Shown: positions 52,185-62,538 of the stretch, piece by piece
Position numbering within the stretch: position 1 is the first letter of the stretch
How the letters are laid out: each line of letters starts with the position of its first letter
From: Pseudomonas sp.
GTDB lineage: Bacteria > Pseudomonadota > Gammaproteobacteria > Pseudomonadales > Pseudomonadaceae
Direction: 5' to 3'
Length of the DNA stretch: 64,000 nt
Assembly (NCBI RefSeq): GCF_030147005.1
Contig: NZ_JASLAW010000246.1
Location: 77,690 to 141,689 of the forward strand
Program-made: the position numbers and the translations under genes
The notes under the pieces: generated by a model
Seen by the model: the letters and a program-made list of their open reading frames with translations, nothing else
The model's database searches: none
Told to the model about the DNA's origin: nothing

Positions 52185-52326
52185 GGGGGAGGGGGCTTGC
52201 CCCGATGCAGTCAGTTAAGCAGGAGCGCTGTACTGTGGCGAGGGAGCTTGCTCCCGCTGGACTGCGCAGCAGTCCCATTTTCTGGGGCAGCTTCGCGGCC
52301 CAGCAGGAGCAAGCTCCCTCGCCAGA
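52185..52326. repeat. REP plus REPIN
   Basis: A single REP-like piece (GGGAGGGGGCTTGCCCCGATG) is followed by a full REPIN: TGTGGCGAGGGAGCTTGCTC (from 52234) facing AGGAGCAAGCTCCCTCGCCA (to 52324), with CTGGACTGCGCAGCAGTCC and a GC-rich inner region. It fills most of the 220-bp gap between ptrR and the small membrane-protein gene. Confidence 0.85.
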
Positions 52327-52398
52327 GGTCACCGGTTGTCCGCTCTGGCGCTTAACTGACGGGCACTGGGACTTGCTGCCTTCCACATTTGTTCTTCA

Positions 52399-52608
52399 TC
52401 AGCCGCCGAACTGAAACGTGCCCATGGCCAGCTTGGCCATGATCGCGGTCGCGCCCAGTTGCACCAGCCATAAGGCCAGGCCACCGATAAACACCCCCAG
52501 CGCCACCTGCAACACCAGGCTTTTCTGGCGCTTGGGTTGCGGCGCACGTGGGGTGTAGTCGTGCAGTTCGTCGCGGTCGGCGCGCAGGTCCAGGTCGTCG
52601 TTTCTCAT
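52399..52608 (-). CDS. Small membrane protein (69 aa)
   Basis: MRNDDLDLRADRDELHDYTP begins an acidic, polar N-terminus (about 30 residues) followed by one hydrophobic stretch (VALGVFIGGLALWLVQLGA) and a short tail. It looks like a single-pass inner-membrane protein with the polar end in the cytoplasm. No family name is known to me; relatives seem common in Pseudomonas near tyrB-uvrB. Confidence 0.7.
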   Translation of the reverse strand: MRNDDLDLRADRDELHDYTPRAPQPKRQKSLVLQVALGVFIGGLALWLVQLGATAIMAKLAMGTFQFGG

Positions 52609-52709
52609 AGGGGCTCTCACAGCGAAGGGGCAGTCGGTGTCCAGTCTAGTGGGTTCGCCAACAAAAAGGGGGAAGCCATTGGCTTCCCCCTCGCATGACG
52701 CCGGCAGGT

Positions 52710-53906
52710 TTACAGCACCTGAACGATCGCTTTGGTCACCGCGTCAATATTCGACTGGTTCAACGCCGCCACACAGATACGCCCGGTATCCAGGGCATAG
52801 ATGCCAAACTCGTTGCGCAGGCGGGTTACCTGTTCAACCGTCAACCCGGAGTAGGAGAACATCCCACGCTGGCGCCCGACGAAGCTGAAGTCGTGGCCGG
52901 GCGCAGCCTTGGCCAGTTCGGCCACCATTTGCTCGCGCATGCCGCGAATGCGCAGGCGCATTTCGGCCAGTTCCGCTTCCCACTGGGCGCGCAGTTCAGG
53001 GTTGTTCAGTACCGCTGCCACGATCGCCGCGCCGTGGGTCGGCGGGTTGGAATAGTTCGTGCGGATCACGCGCTTGACCTGGGACAGGATGCGCGCGCTT
53101 TCTTCTTTGGATTCGCTGACGATGGACAATGCGCCCACGCGTTCGCCATACAGGGAGAACGACTTGGAGAACGAGCTGGACACAAAGAAGGTCAGGCCCG
53201 ATTCGGCGAACAGGCGCACCGCAGCGGCGTCTTCGTGGATGCCGTCGCCGAAGCCCTGGTAGGCCATATCGAGGAATGGCACCAGGTTCCTGGCCTTGAC
53301 CACGTCCAGTACGTTCTGCCAGTCAGCCGGGCTCAGGTCGACACCGGTCGGGTTGTGGCAGCAGGCGTGCAGCACCACGATGGACTGTGGCGGCAGGGCG
53401 TTGAGGTCTTCGAGCAGGCCGGCACGGTTTACATCATGGGTGGCGGCGTCGTAGTAGCGATAGTTCTGCACCGGGAAACCGGCAGTCTCGAACAGGGCGC
53501 GATGGTTTTCCCAGCTCGGATCGCTGATGGCGACAACGGTGTTGGGCAACAACTGCTTGAGGAAGTCGGCACCGATCTTCAGCGCGCCGGTGCCGCCCAC
53601 GGCCTGTACGGTTACTACGCGGTTGGCTTCGAGCAGCGGCGACTGCGCACCGAAGAGCAGGGCCTGCACGGCTTTGTCGTAGGCCGCGATACCGTCAATC
53701 GGCAAGTAGCCACGGGCAGCATGTTGCGCCACGCGAATGGCTTCCGCTTCGGCAACGGCACGCAAGAGTGGAATCTTCCCCTCTTCGTCGCAGTAAACGC
53801 CCACGCCAAGGTTGACCTTGGTGGTTCGTGTATCAGCGTTGAATGCTTCGTTGAGGCCCAGGATTGGATCGCGTGGTGCCATTTCGACAGCGGAGAACAG
53901 GCTCAT
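52710..53906 (-). CDS. tyrB: Aromatic-amino-acid aminotransferase (class I, TyrB type)
   Basis: A 398-residue PLP enzyme that transfers amino groups between aromatic amino acids or aspartate and 2-oxoglutarate. The PLP-lysine lies in SSSFSKSFSLYGERVGAL, the NPTG motif is in CHNPTGVDLSP, and the substrate-binding Arg is near GRICVAALNQ. The start MSLFSAVEMAPRDPILGLNE matches the TyrB/AspC family exactly. Start at 53906. It is divergent from uvrB. Confidence 0.88.
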   Translation of the reverse strand: MSLFSAVEMAPRDPILGLNEAFNADTRTTKVNLGVGVYCDEEGKIPLLRAVAEAEAIRVAQHAARGYLPIDGIAAYDKAVQALLFGAQSPLLEANRVVTVQAVGGTGALKIGADFLKQLLPNTVVAISDPSWENHRALFETAGFPVQNYRYYDAATHDVNRAGLLEDLNALPPQSIVVLHACCHNPTGVDLSPADWQNVLDVVKARNLVPFLDMAYQGFGDGIHEDAAAVRLFAESGLTFFVSSSFSKSFSLYGERVGALSIVSESKEESARILSQVKRVIRTNYSNPPTHGAAIVAAVLNNPELRAQWEAELAEMRLRIRGMREQMVAELAKAAPGHDFSFVGRQRGMFSYSGLTVEQVTRLRNEFGIYALDTGRICVAALNQSNIDAVTKAIVQVL

Positions 53907-54248
53907 TTTTGCGGCAGCTCTATGGGGGAAGGGAGGGACGTGTCGCGCTCCAGCCGGTTGCACTAGAGCGGTGCACAAACGGGGAGCTAGTATAGAGGCC
54001 ATCACTGCTGAGGGCGACAGCCGAAATGGCTTTTCGGCCAAGTTTTTCGGTTTATTTGCCGACCGTTAGTCTTATTGCATATTGATCCTGAACGGCAAGT
54101 AGGACGATTGCCTTGAAACCCGTCACATTCGTCACCACTACTACAGCTATCATGGTTTTTTCCTGCAACCTGCGATGACTATTCGCGGGTTGCTGAGCTA
54201 TTTCGTCCCTGGCGGTGTTGAGTCTGGGGTGACCACACGAGGTACGTT
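53907..54248. other. 342-bp divergent promoter region between tyrB and uvrB
   Basis: No gene is supported here. The segment should hold both promoters. GCTTTTCGGCCAAGTTTTTCGG at 54029-54050 is a short direct repeat pair. No convincing LexA box (CTG-N10-CAG) is visible before uvrB. Confidence 0.45.
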
Positions 54249-56264
<2,016 letters not shown>

Positions 56265-56270
56265 GCCTCT

Positions 56271-56369
56271 GTAGTAGCGAGCTTGCTCGCGAAAAACGCC
56301 AACGATTAAGCGGGTATTCTGAGTAACCGCGGTGTTATTGCGTTCTTCGCGAGCAAGCTCGCTCCTACA
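56271..56369. repeat. REPIN between uvrB and gltX
   Basis: GTAGTAGCGAGCTTGCTCGC and GCGAGCAAGCTCGCTCCTAC form long arms around AAAAACGCCAACG...CGTTCTT. The whole element is 99 bp and starts 7 bp after the uvrB stop. Confidence 0.85.
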
Positions 56370-56442
56370 ATATGGACCGCTGGGCTGTTACCATTCGCCC
56401 CTTGTTTCAATTTTCAGTTATATCGCCCATTCGAGACCTGCC

Positions 56443-57924
56443 ATGACCACCGTCCGCACGCGCATTGCGCCATCGCCTACTGGGGATCCCCACGTCGGCA
56501 CTGCTTACATCGCTTTGTTCAACTACTGCTTTGCCAAGCAGCACGGCGGTGAATTCATCCTGCGGATCGAAGACACCGATCAACTGCGCTCCACCCGTGA
56601 GTCGGAACAGCAAATTTTCGATGCCCTGCGCTGGCTGGGCATCACCTGGGCGGAAGGCCCGGACGTCGGCGGCCCCCACGGCCCCTATCGCCAGAGCGAG
56701 CGCAGCGACATCTATAAGCAGTACACCCAGCAACTGGTGGACATGGGCCATGCGTTCCCCTGCTTCTGCACCGCCGAAGAGCTGGACCAGATGCGCGCCG
56801 AGCAACAGGCCCGTGGCGAGACACCGCGCTACGATGGCCGCGCGCTGCTGTTGCCTCCCGAAGAAGTGGCCGCGCGCCTGGCCGCCGGCGAGCCCCATGT
56901 AATCCGCATGAAAGTGCCGAGCGAAGGCGTGTGCGTGGTGCCGGACATGCTGCGCGGTGACGTCGAGATCCCATGGGACCGCATGGACATGCAGGTACTG
57001 ATGAAGACCGACGGCCTGCCGACGTACTTCCTGGCCAACGTGGTCGACGACCATCTGATGGGCATCACGCACGTGCTGCGCGGCGAAGAATGGCTGCCGT
57101 CGGCGCCCAAGCTGATCCTGCTCTACGAGTACTTTGGCTGGGAACAACCGCAGCTGTGCTACATGCCGCTGCTGCGTAACCCGGACAAAAGCAAACTGTC
57201 CAAGCGCAAGAACCCGACCTCGGTGACCTTCTACGAGCGCATGGGCTTTATGCCCGAGGCGATGCTCAATTACCTGGGCCGCATGGGCTGGTCGATGCCG
57301 GACGAGCGCGAGAAGTTCTCGCTGCAGGAAATGGTCGATAACTTCGACCTGTCCCGTGTGTCCCTGGGTGGGCCGATTTTCGATATCGAGAAACTTTCAT
57401 GGCTCAACGGCCAATGGTTGCGTGACCTGCCGGTAGAAGAGTTCGCCAGCCGCGTGCAGCAATGGGCGCTCAACCCTGAGTACATGATGAAGATCGCACC
57501 GCTGGTGCAGGGCAGGGTGGAGACGTTCAGCCAGGTTGCACCGTTGGCCAGCTTCTTCTTCGCCGGTGGCGTGAACCCGGATGCCAAGCTGTTTGAGTCG
57601 AAAAAGCTTTCGGGTGACCAGGTTCGTCAGTTGATGCAGTTGATCCTGTGGAAGCTCGAAAGCCTGCGCCAATGGGAGAAGGATGCGATCACCGCGACGA
57701 TCCAGGCGGTGGTTGAGTCTCTCGAGCTGAAATTGCGCGACGCCATGCCATTAATGTTTGCAGCGATTACCGGGCAGGCCAGTTCGGTGTCGGTACTCGA
57801 CGCGATGGAAATCCTCGGCCCGGACCTCACGCGTTTCCGCCTGCGCCAAGCCCTTGATTTGCTTGGTGGTGTTTCGAAGAAAGAAAACAAAGAGTGGGAA
57901 AAGCTGCTGGGCGCTATCGCTTAA
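56443..57924 (+). CDS. gltX: Glutamyl-tRNA synthetase
   Basis: A 493-residue class I aminoacyl-tRNA synthetase that charges tRNA-Glu. RIAPSPTGDPHVGTAYIALFNY holds the HIGH-type motif (HVGT), KLSKRKNPTS the KMSKS motif, and RIEDTD follows the family. The C-terminal anticodon-binding part is complete to KENKEWEKLLGAIA. Start at 56443, as the open frame upstream overlaps the REPIN. Two tRNA-Glu genes lie immediately downstream, an appealing functional cluster. A strong terminator follows. Confidence 0.97.
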   Translation: MTTVRTRIAPSPTGDPHVGTAYIALFNYCFAKQHGGEFILRIEDTDQLRSTRESEQQIFDALRWLGITWAEGPDVGGPHGPYRQSERSDIYKQYTQQLVDMGHAFPCFCTAEELDQMRAEQQARGETPRYDGRALLLPPEEVAARLAAGEPHVIRMKVPSEGVCVVPDMLRGDVEIPWDRMDMQVLMKTDGLPTYFLANVVDDHLMGITHVLRGEEWLPSAPKLILLYEYFGWEQPQLCYMPLLRNPDKSKLSKRKNPTSVTFYERMGFMPEAMLNYLGRMGWSMPDEREKFSLQEMVDNFDLSRVSLGGPIFDIEKLSWLNGQWLRDLPVEEFASRVQQWALNPEYMMKIAPLVQGRVETFSQVAPLASFFFAGGVNPDAKLFESKKLSGDQVRQLMQLILWKLESLRQWEKDAITATIQAVVESLELKLRDAMPLMFAAITGQASSVSVLDAMEILGPDLTRFRLRQALDLLGGVSKKENKEWEKLLGAIA

Positions 57925-57943
57925 GCGGACGGTTGTAAGGACG

Positions 57944-57966
57944 AAACCCCGGTTTTCCGGGGTTTT
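57944..57966 (+). terminator. Rho-independent terminator of gltX
   Basis: AAACCCCGG-TTTT-CCGGGGTTTT: a perfect GC-rich stem followed by a T-run, 20 bp past the gltX stop. Confidence 0.9.
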
Positions 57967-58071
57967 GCAGGTAAGTGATTGTTATCCCGGCAAAAAACTT
58001 TGAAAATTGTTGAAAATAAATTTGACACGTTTCGAAACCGCCATTAAGATTCGCCCCGTCCTCACCGATGA

Positions 58072-58147
<76 letters not shown>

Positions 58148-58225
58148 ATTTACAGGTTCAAGGTCTGGCCACACCGTCCTTGAATCGATCAGCACTCAGC
58201 GCTGATCAGTTGTACAGAAGGTTTT

Positions 58226-58301
58226 GTCCCCTTCGTCTAGTGGCCTAGGACACCGCCCTTTCACGGCGGTAACAGGGGTTCGAGTCCCCTAGGGGACGCC
58301 A
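58226..58301 (+). tRNA. tRNA-Glu (TTC), copy 1
   Basis: 76 nt with encoded CCA. GTCCCCT/AGGGGAC acceptor stem, CCGCC-CTTTCAC-GGCGG anticodon arm (anticodon TTC) and GGTTCGAGTCC T-arm. Confidence 0.97.
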
Positions 58302-58350
58302 GTTTCAACAAGCAGCTCGAAAGGTCTGCTGCGCCGCCAGGCGAAAAATC

Positions 58351-58426
<76 letters not shown>

Positions 58427-58504
58427 ATTTACAGGTCCAAGGTTCCGGCCACACCGTCCTTGAATCGATCAGTCTCAGCGCTGATCACTGTACAGAAGGT
58501 TTGT

Positions 58505-58580
58505 GTCCCCTTCGTCTAGTGGCCTAGGACACCGCCCTTTCACGGCGGTAACAGGGGTTCGAGTCCCCTAGGGGACGCCA
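58505..58580 (+). tRNA. tRNA-Glu (TTC), copy 2
   Basis: Identical to the first tRNA-Glu copy, again exactly 279 bp downstream of it, with encoded CCA. Confidence 0.97.
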
Positions 58581-58586
58581 CGTTTA

Positions 58587-58636
58587 CCCGCTTTGCGGGA
58601 TTTTAGAGGGTCATTCGATTATTGAATGGCCCTTTT
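58587..58636 (+). terminator. Double terminator after the tRNA cluster
   Basis: Two hairpins in a row: CCCGC-TTT-GCGGG then ATTTT (58587-58604), and GGGTCATTC/GAATGGCCC then TTTT (58608-58636). Confidence 0.85.
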
Positions 58637-58685
58637 GTTTGTCTGGCGTTTGGCCAATTCTTTCCTTACTTCCTTTTTTCTGTTC

Positions 58686-58737
58686 TGACCAGTGGTCATG
58701 CCTGTCGCTTGCGCAATATTATTATAGTAATAATATT
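58686..58737. promoter_or_regulatory. Two palindromic operator candidates before the TetR gene
   Basis: TGACCA-G-TGGTCA (58686-58698) and a perfect 23-bp palindrome with arms AATATTATTA and TAATAATATT around TAG (58715-58737). The second ends 25 bp before the regulator's start codon, fitting autorepression. Confidence 0.65.
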
Positions 58738-58761
58738 CACCCATGAGAGACGGAGGCTTTG

Positions 58762-59301
58762 ATGAGCGATAAGAAAGCGCACACTCGCGAACGCATATTG
58801 CAGGCTGCCAGCGCCGCATTGATCCAGCGCGGCCCGGCTGAGCCGAGCGTCGGCGAAGTCATGGGGGCGGCGGGGCTGACGGTCGGTGGTTTTTACGCGC
58901 ACTTTGAAAGCAAGGATGCGCTGATGCTGGAGGCTTTCACTCAGTTGCTGGCCAAGCGCCGCGCGGCGATCCAGGAAATAGACCCGGAACTGACCGGCGA
59001 AGAGCGCCGAAGCCTGGTGGCGGCGTTTTACCTGTCGCGCAAACACCGCGACTCCACCACACAGGCGTGCCCGCTGCCTTCAACCGTCGGCGAGATGGGC
59101 CGCTTGCCGGAGGAATTCCGAGAGGCGTTGCGCGAACACTGTGAACTGATGGCGGCGCAAATGGCGGCCAGCCCGGAAGATTCCGACAAGGCTTTGGCCG
59201 ACATGGCGTTGATGGTCGGCGGCCTGGCCCTGGCGCGGGCCCTCGGCCCCGGCGAGCTGTCTGATCGTGTGTTGCGCGCCGCAAAGTCGGCGGTACGCTG
59301 A
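58762..59301 (+). CDS. TetR/AcrR family transcriptional regulator
   Basis: A 179-residue regulator. The N-terminal helix-turn-helix (HTRERILQAASAALIQRGPAEPSVGEVMGAAGLTVGGFYAHFESKDALM) is typical, and the C-terminal domain (about 60-179) is the ligand pocket of the AcrR/TetR_C-type with CPLPSTVGEMGRLPEEFREAL. GGAGG lies 5 bp before ATG 58762. No obvious transporter or enzyme gene is divergent, so its target beyond itself and the following gene is open. Confidence 0.9.
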   Translation: MSDKKAHTRERILQAASAALIQRGPAEPSVGEVMGAAGLTVGGFYAHFESKDALMLEAFTQLLAKRRAAIQEIDPELTGEERRSLVAAFYLSRKHRDSTTQACPLPSTVGEMGRLPEEFREALREHCELMAAQMAASPEDSDKALADMALMVGGLALARALGPGELSDRVLRAAKSAVR

Positions 59302-59424
59302 ACGAGGTTCACAGCCTGGGCAGCTTAACGTAGGGTCTTGACTTCACACCGCGCGAGCCGCCATTTACAGGAGCGCCGAACCGCCTGATACACTGCGCCC
59401 GCCAACAATCGACTGGAGCAGGGC

Positions 59425-59859
59425 ATGGGCTGGGATTTGGCAACGCCGTTTATCATCGATCTGCAGGTCGCCCCTGAGGACATCGACGGCCTGGGGCACG
59501 CCAATAATGCGGTTTATGTGTCCTGGCTGGAGCGTTGCGCCTGGCGCCACTCGCAGCGTCTGGGGTTGGATCTCACCGAGTACCGGCGCCTGGATCGCGC
59601 CATGGCCGTGGTGCGTCATGAGATCGACTACCTGGCGGCCGGCTACGAAGGCGATGAGCTGCAACTGGCCACGTGGATTGTCGATTGGGACCAGCGCCTG
59701 AAGATGACGCGCCGTTTCCAGCTGGTACGCCCGCGTGACGGTGCCACCTTGCTGCGCGCGCACACCACCTTTGTTTGTATCGAACTGTCCAGCGGCAGGC
59801 CCAAGCGCATGCCCGCCGAGTTTATCGAAGGGTATGGGCCTGCGCTGACAGGGGGTTAA
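59425..59859 (+). CDS. Hotdog-fold acyl-CoA thioesterase (YbgC/FadM type)
   Basis: A 144-residue thioesterase. VAPEDIDGLGHANNAVYVSWLERCAW is the 4HBT signature, with the catalytic Asp of D-x-x-G-H-x-N-N-x-x-Y; the central helix and YLAAGYEGDELQLATWIVDWDQRLKM follow the family. It probably hydrolyses short or aromatic acyl-CoA esters. It lies between the TetR gene and dusC on the same strand, with gaps of 123 and 55 bp. Confidence 0.85.
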   Translation: MGWDLATPFIIDLQVAPEDIDGLGHANNAVYVSWLERCAWRHSQRLGLDLTEYRRLDRAMAVVRHEIDYLAAGYEGDELQLATWIVDWDQRLKMTRRFQLVRPRDGATLLRAHTTFVCIELSSGRPKRMPAEFIEGYGPALTGG

Positions 59860-59914
59860 CGGTTGTTGTAGGAAACCCAGTAAACTGCGCCACGATTTTT
59901 GTTGAGTGTTTTCC

Positions 59915-60883
59915 ATGCAAATTGCTTTGGCGCCCATGGAGGGGTTGGTCGACAACATCCTGCGGGACGTATTGACCCGCGTGGGCGGTATTGACTGGTG
60001 CGTGACCGAGTTCATCCGCGTCAACGACCGCTTGCTCACCCCTGCCTATTTCCACAAGCTCGCCCCGGAACTGCTGCACGGTGCCCACACCGCTGCGGGC
60101 GTGCCGCTGCGCGTGCAATTGCTGGGGTCTGACCCGGTATGCCTGGCGGAAAACGCCGCGTTGGCCTGCGAATTGGGGTCGCAGGTGATTGATCTCAACT
60201 TTGGCTGCCCGGCCAAGACGGTCAATAAGTCTCGCGGCGGTGCAGTGCTGCTCAAGGAGCCCGAGCTGCTCAACCAGATCGTCGAGCATGTGCGCCGTGC
60301 GGTCCCGGCCCACATCCCGGTCACCGCCAAAATGCGCCTGGGCTTCGACAGCCCGGATGGCGCGCTGGTTTGCGCCACGGCGCTGGCCGAAGGCGGGGCC
60401 GCGCATATCGTGGTGCATGCACGTACCAAAACCGATGGCTACAAGCCGCCGGCCCATTGGGAGTGGATCCCGCGGGTGCAGGATGTGGTCAAGGTGCCGG
60501 TATTTGCCAATGGTGACATCTGGAGCGTCGAAGATTGGAAGCGTTGCCGCGAAGTCAGTGGCGCCGAAGACATCATGCTTGGCCGTGGCCTGGTGGCGCG
60601 TCCTGACCTGGCGCGGCAGATCGCGGCGGCGCGTGCGGGGCACGAGGTGGTGGAGATGACATGGGCCCAAATGCAGCCGATGCTCCAGTCGTTCTGGGCC
60701 AAATCGATGGCGCAATTGACCGAGCGCCAAGCGCCCGGCCGCTTGAAGCAGTGGCTGGCGATGCTGACGCGCAATTACCCCGAAGCGGTGCAGCTGTTTA
60801 CGGCGATGCGCCGGGAGACCAACCTGGAGCAGGTCAGTCGCCTGCTGGGGATGCCTCATCCAACGGTTGCCCAAGCCGGTTAG
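59915..60883 (+). CDS. dusC: tRNA-dihydrouridine(16) synthase DusC
   Basis: A 322-residue FMN-dependent enzyme that reduces a uridine of the tRNA D-loop (U16). MQIALAPMEGLVDNILRDVLT is the FMN-binding start, and NFGCPAKTVNKSRGGAVLL carries the catalytic Cys. HARTKTDGYKPPAHWEWI and ANGDIWSVEDW and the helical C-domain with LKQWLAMLTRNYPEA are DusC-like. Start ATG 59915, since TTG 59906 adds nothing. Confidence 0.92.
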   Translation: MQIALAPMEGLVDNILRDVLTRVGGIDWCVTEFIRVNDRLLTPAYFHKLAPELLHGAHTAAGVPLRVQLLGSDPVCLAENAALACELGSQVIDLNFGCPAKTVNKSRGGAVLLKEPELLNQIVEHVRRAVPAHIPVTAKMRLGFDSPDGALVCATALAEGGAAHIVVHARTKTDGYKPPAHWEWIPRVQDVVKVPVFANGDIWSVEDWKRCREVSGAEDIMLGRGLVARPDLARQIAAARAGHEVVEMTWAQMQPMLQSFWAKSMAQLTERQAPGRLKQWLAMLTRNYPEAVQLFTAMRRETNLEQVSRLLGMPHPTVAQAG

Positions 60884-60913
60884 CGACGACTTCGCATACC
60901 GAGCCGCCATAAA

Positions 60914-61110
60914 GGCGCCTGCAGACTAATGCCAGCCAGTTAAGCGTAGATTCCCTGTGGGAGCGGGCTTGCTCGCGAAAGCGGTGGGTCAGTGACCATC
61001 AATGTTTGCTGGTCCGACGTCTTCGCGAGCAAGCCCGCTCCCACAGTTGATCTTGGCTGTTTTGAGCATTGCGTTCGCTTAACTGATCGGCATGTGCCAC
61101 TGCAGGCGCC
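60914..61110. repeat. REPIN nested inside a second inverted repeat
   Basis: The inner REPIN (60956-61045) pairs TGTGGGAGCGGGCTTGCTCG with CGAGCAAGCCCGCTCCCACA. Outside it, GGCGCCTGCAG...CAGTTAAGCG (60914-60946) faces CGCTTAACTG...CTGCAGGCGCC (61076-61110), about 33-35 bp per arm. It lies 30 bp after dusC. The rest of the 555-bp gap (61111-61438) has no gene; the stretch before 61439 holds an AAAGGA ribosome-binding site. Confidence 0.75.
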
Positions 61111-61438
61111 TTTTTTTCGCCGGCGAGTTAACACAAACCACTGAAGAAAGATGCGCGCAATGTTATCGATGAATGACATTACTGCTGATTATTAGCGCGT
61201 GTGACCACACTTGAGTGTCAAAAAAGCCATGAATCAAGGCTTGGCGGAAATTGTCCATAAGGCAAAGTCTGACAACGCGCTTTGGTTTCCTTATATGAGC
61301 TGCGATTTGCGGAACTCGATAGCTTAACTTCCCACGAATGGAAGGACTGTGAAGCAGCACTGTTGCTATTCAGTCATACAACTATCACTCCCTCTGACCC
61401 TTGCCGGGTCAGGTCGTAAGCAATAAAGGAACTCGCGA

Positions 61439-62452
61439 ATGTCTATGTCGATTAACACTCCGCCAGCGGTAAAAGTCGATGCGTCTGCCTTTGATCAGCA
61501 AAAAATTTCAACTAATAACGTTATTGTAAAACCTAACGCTCAACCTCAGGGTGCAACGCTTCTTCAGTCGTCATTGCGTTCCGACGACACCTTAGGTTTG
61601 GGCAATACGCTGATTACCCCGGAAACTGCTTTGAAGCAGTTGTTCGATATGCTTGAAGGTATCTTCAGGGCCATGCGCGATATATTTGCGGGCAGAACGG
61701 CGATGAAGCCCGACTCAGGCAAATTACCGATTGCACTGGATGCCGGCAAGGAGCTGATCAAACCGGATGCGGGCAAGCTGCCAGCGGTGCCGAATGCCCT
61801 CAAAGAGCTGGTCAAACCGGATGCGGGCAAGCTGCCGGCGGTGCCGAATGCCCTCAAAGAGCTGGTCAAACCGGATGCGGGCAAGCTGCCAGCGGTGCCG
61901 GACGCCCTCAAAGAGCTGGTCAAACCGGATGCGGGCAAGCTGCCGGCGGTGCCGGATGCCCCCAAGGCGCTGGTCAAGCCGGATGCGCCCAAGCTGACGG
62001 TGCTGCCGCAACCCGGTGACGTTCCGGTCAATGTGCCTGACGGGAAGAAACTGCGCCCCATGCCATTCTCGCCAACGGTGCCCAGGCCCGAGACAAGCGT
62101 AAACAATGACCCCAAGACAAACGTCAACGTGAACGTGGTCCTCAGTCATTGCCACTGCCCAGACGGAACAGTGTTGCCGGACCGACTGCCGAAACCATGG
62201 GTTTCTACGGATATCCGGCCCCAGCCAGCCGTACTGCCGGATGCAAGGCCCCAAGCACCCCTGCTACCTGGCAATTTTCCAAGGCCGAACATGCCAGTGG
62301 ATACCAGGTCTCAGCCTGCGGTCTTGCCAGATAACCAGCCAACGCCATTTCCCGACGCTCCCACTCAAGATCTGACCAGTCCAGGCCCCGTCGAAGACCG
62401 ACCTGCCGGCAGGCATGGGCGCTTTAATCATCGGCTAAGTTCCAGGTTTTAA
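61439..62452 (+). CDS. Repeat-containing, Pro/Lys-rich protein of unknown function
   Basis: A 337-residue protein with no signal peptide or membrane segment. Residues 1-100 are polar with one amphipathic helix (ETALKQLFDMLEGIFRAMRDIFAG). Residues about 105-186 are four near-identical 18-residue repeats (KELVKPDAGKLPAVPNAL; 54-bp DNA units) plus a partial fifth. The C-terminal half is Pro-rich (DIRPQPAVLPDARPQAPLLP) and holds SHCHCPDGT. Such an unstructured, repetitive composition is seen in secreted effectors or surface proteins. ATG 61439 has AAAGGA upstream. The next gene starts 86 bp downstream. Confidence 0.7.
   Translation: MSMSINTPPAVKVDASAFDQQKISTNNVIVKPNAQPQGATLLQSSLRSDDTLGLGNTLITPETALKQLFDMLEGIFRAMRDIFAGRTAMKPDSGKLPIALDAGKELIKPDAGKLPAVPNALKELVKPDAGKLPAVPNALKELVKPDAGKLPAVPDALKELVKPDAGKLPAVPDAPKALVKPDAPKLTVLPQPGDVPVNVPDGKKLRPMPFSPTVPRPETSVNNDPKTNVNVNVVLSHCHCPDGTVLPDRLPKPWVSTDIRPQPAVLPDARPQAPLLPGNFPRPNMPVDTRSQPAVLPDNQPTPFPDAPTQDLTSPGPVEDRPAGRHGRFNHRLSSRF
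61751..61996 (+). repeat. 54-bp tandem repeat within the Pro/Lys-rich gene
   Basis: Units start at 61751, 61805, 61859 and 61913, with a partial, more diverged unit from 61967. Each begins GAGCTGGTCAAACCGGATGC or a close variant. Being a multiple of three, copy-number change would keep the frame. Confidence 0.93.
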
Positions 62453-62538
62453 AACAACCGTCGCGTTTCATTTTTTTATAAGTGCAGGCATTTTTTCGAA
62501 AGGGTATTTCGAGGGAGTGCCTGTCTGTGGAGAACGCT

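Noticed and set aside
54069..54248. LexA box before uvrB
   Set aside because: No CTG-N10-CAG sequence with the AT-rich centre is present, so SOS control is not claimed.
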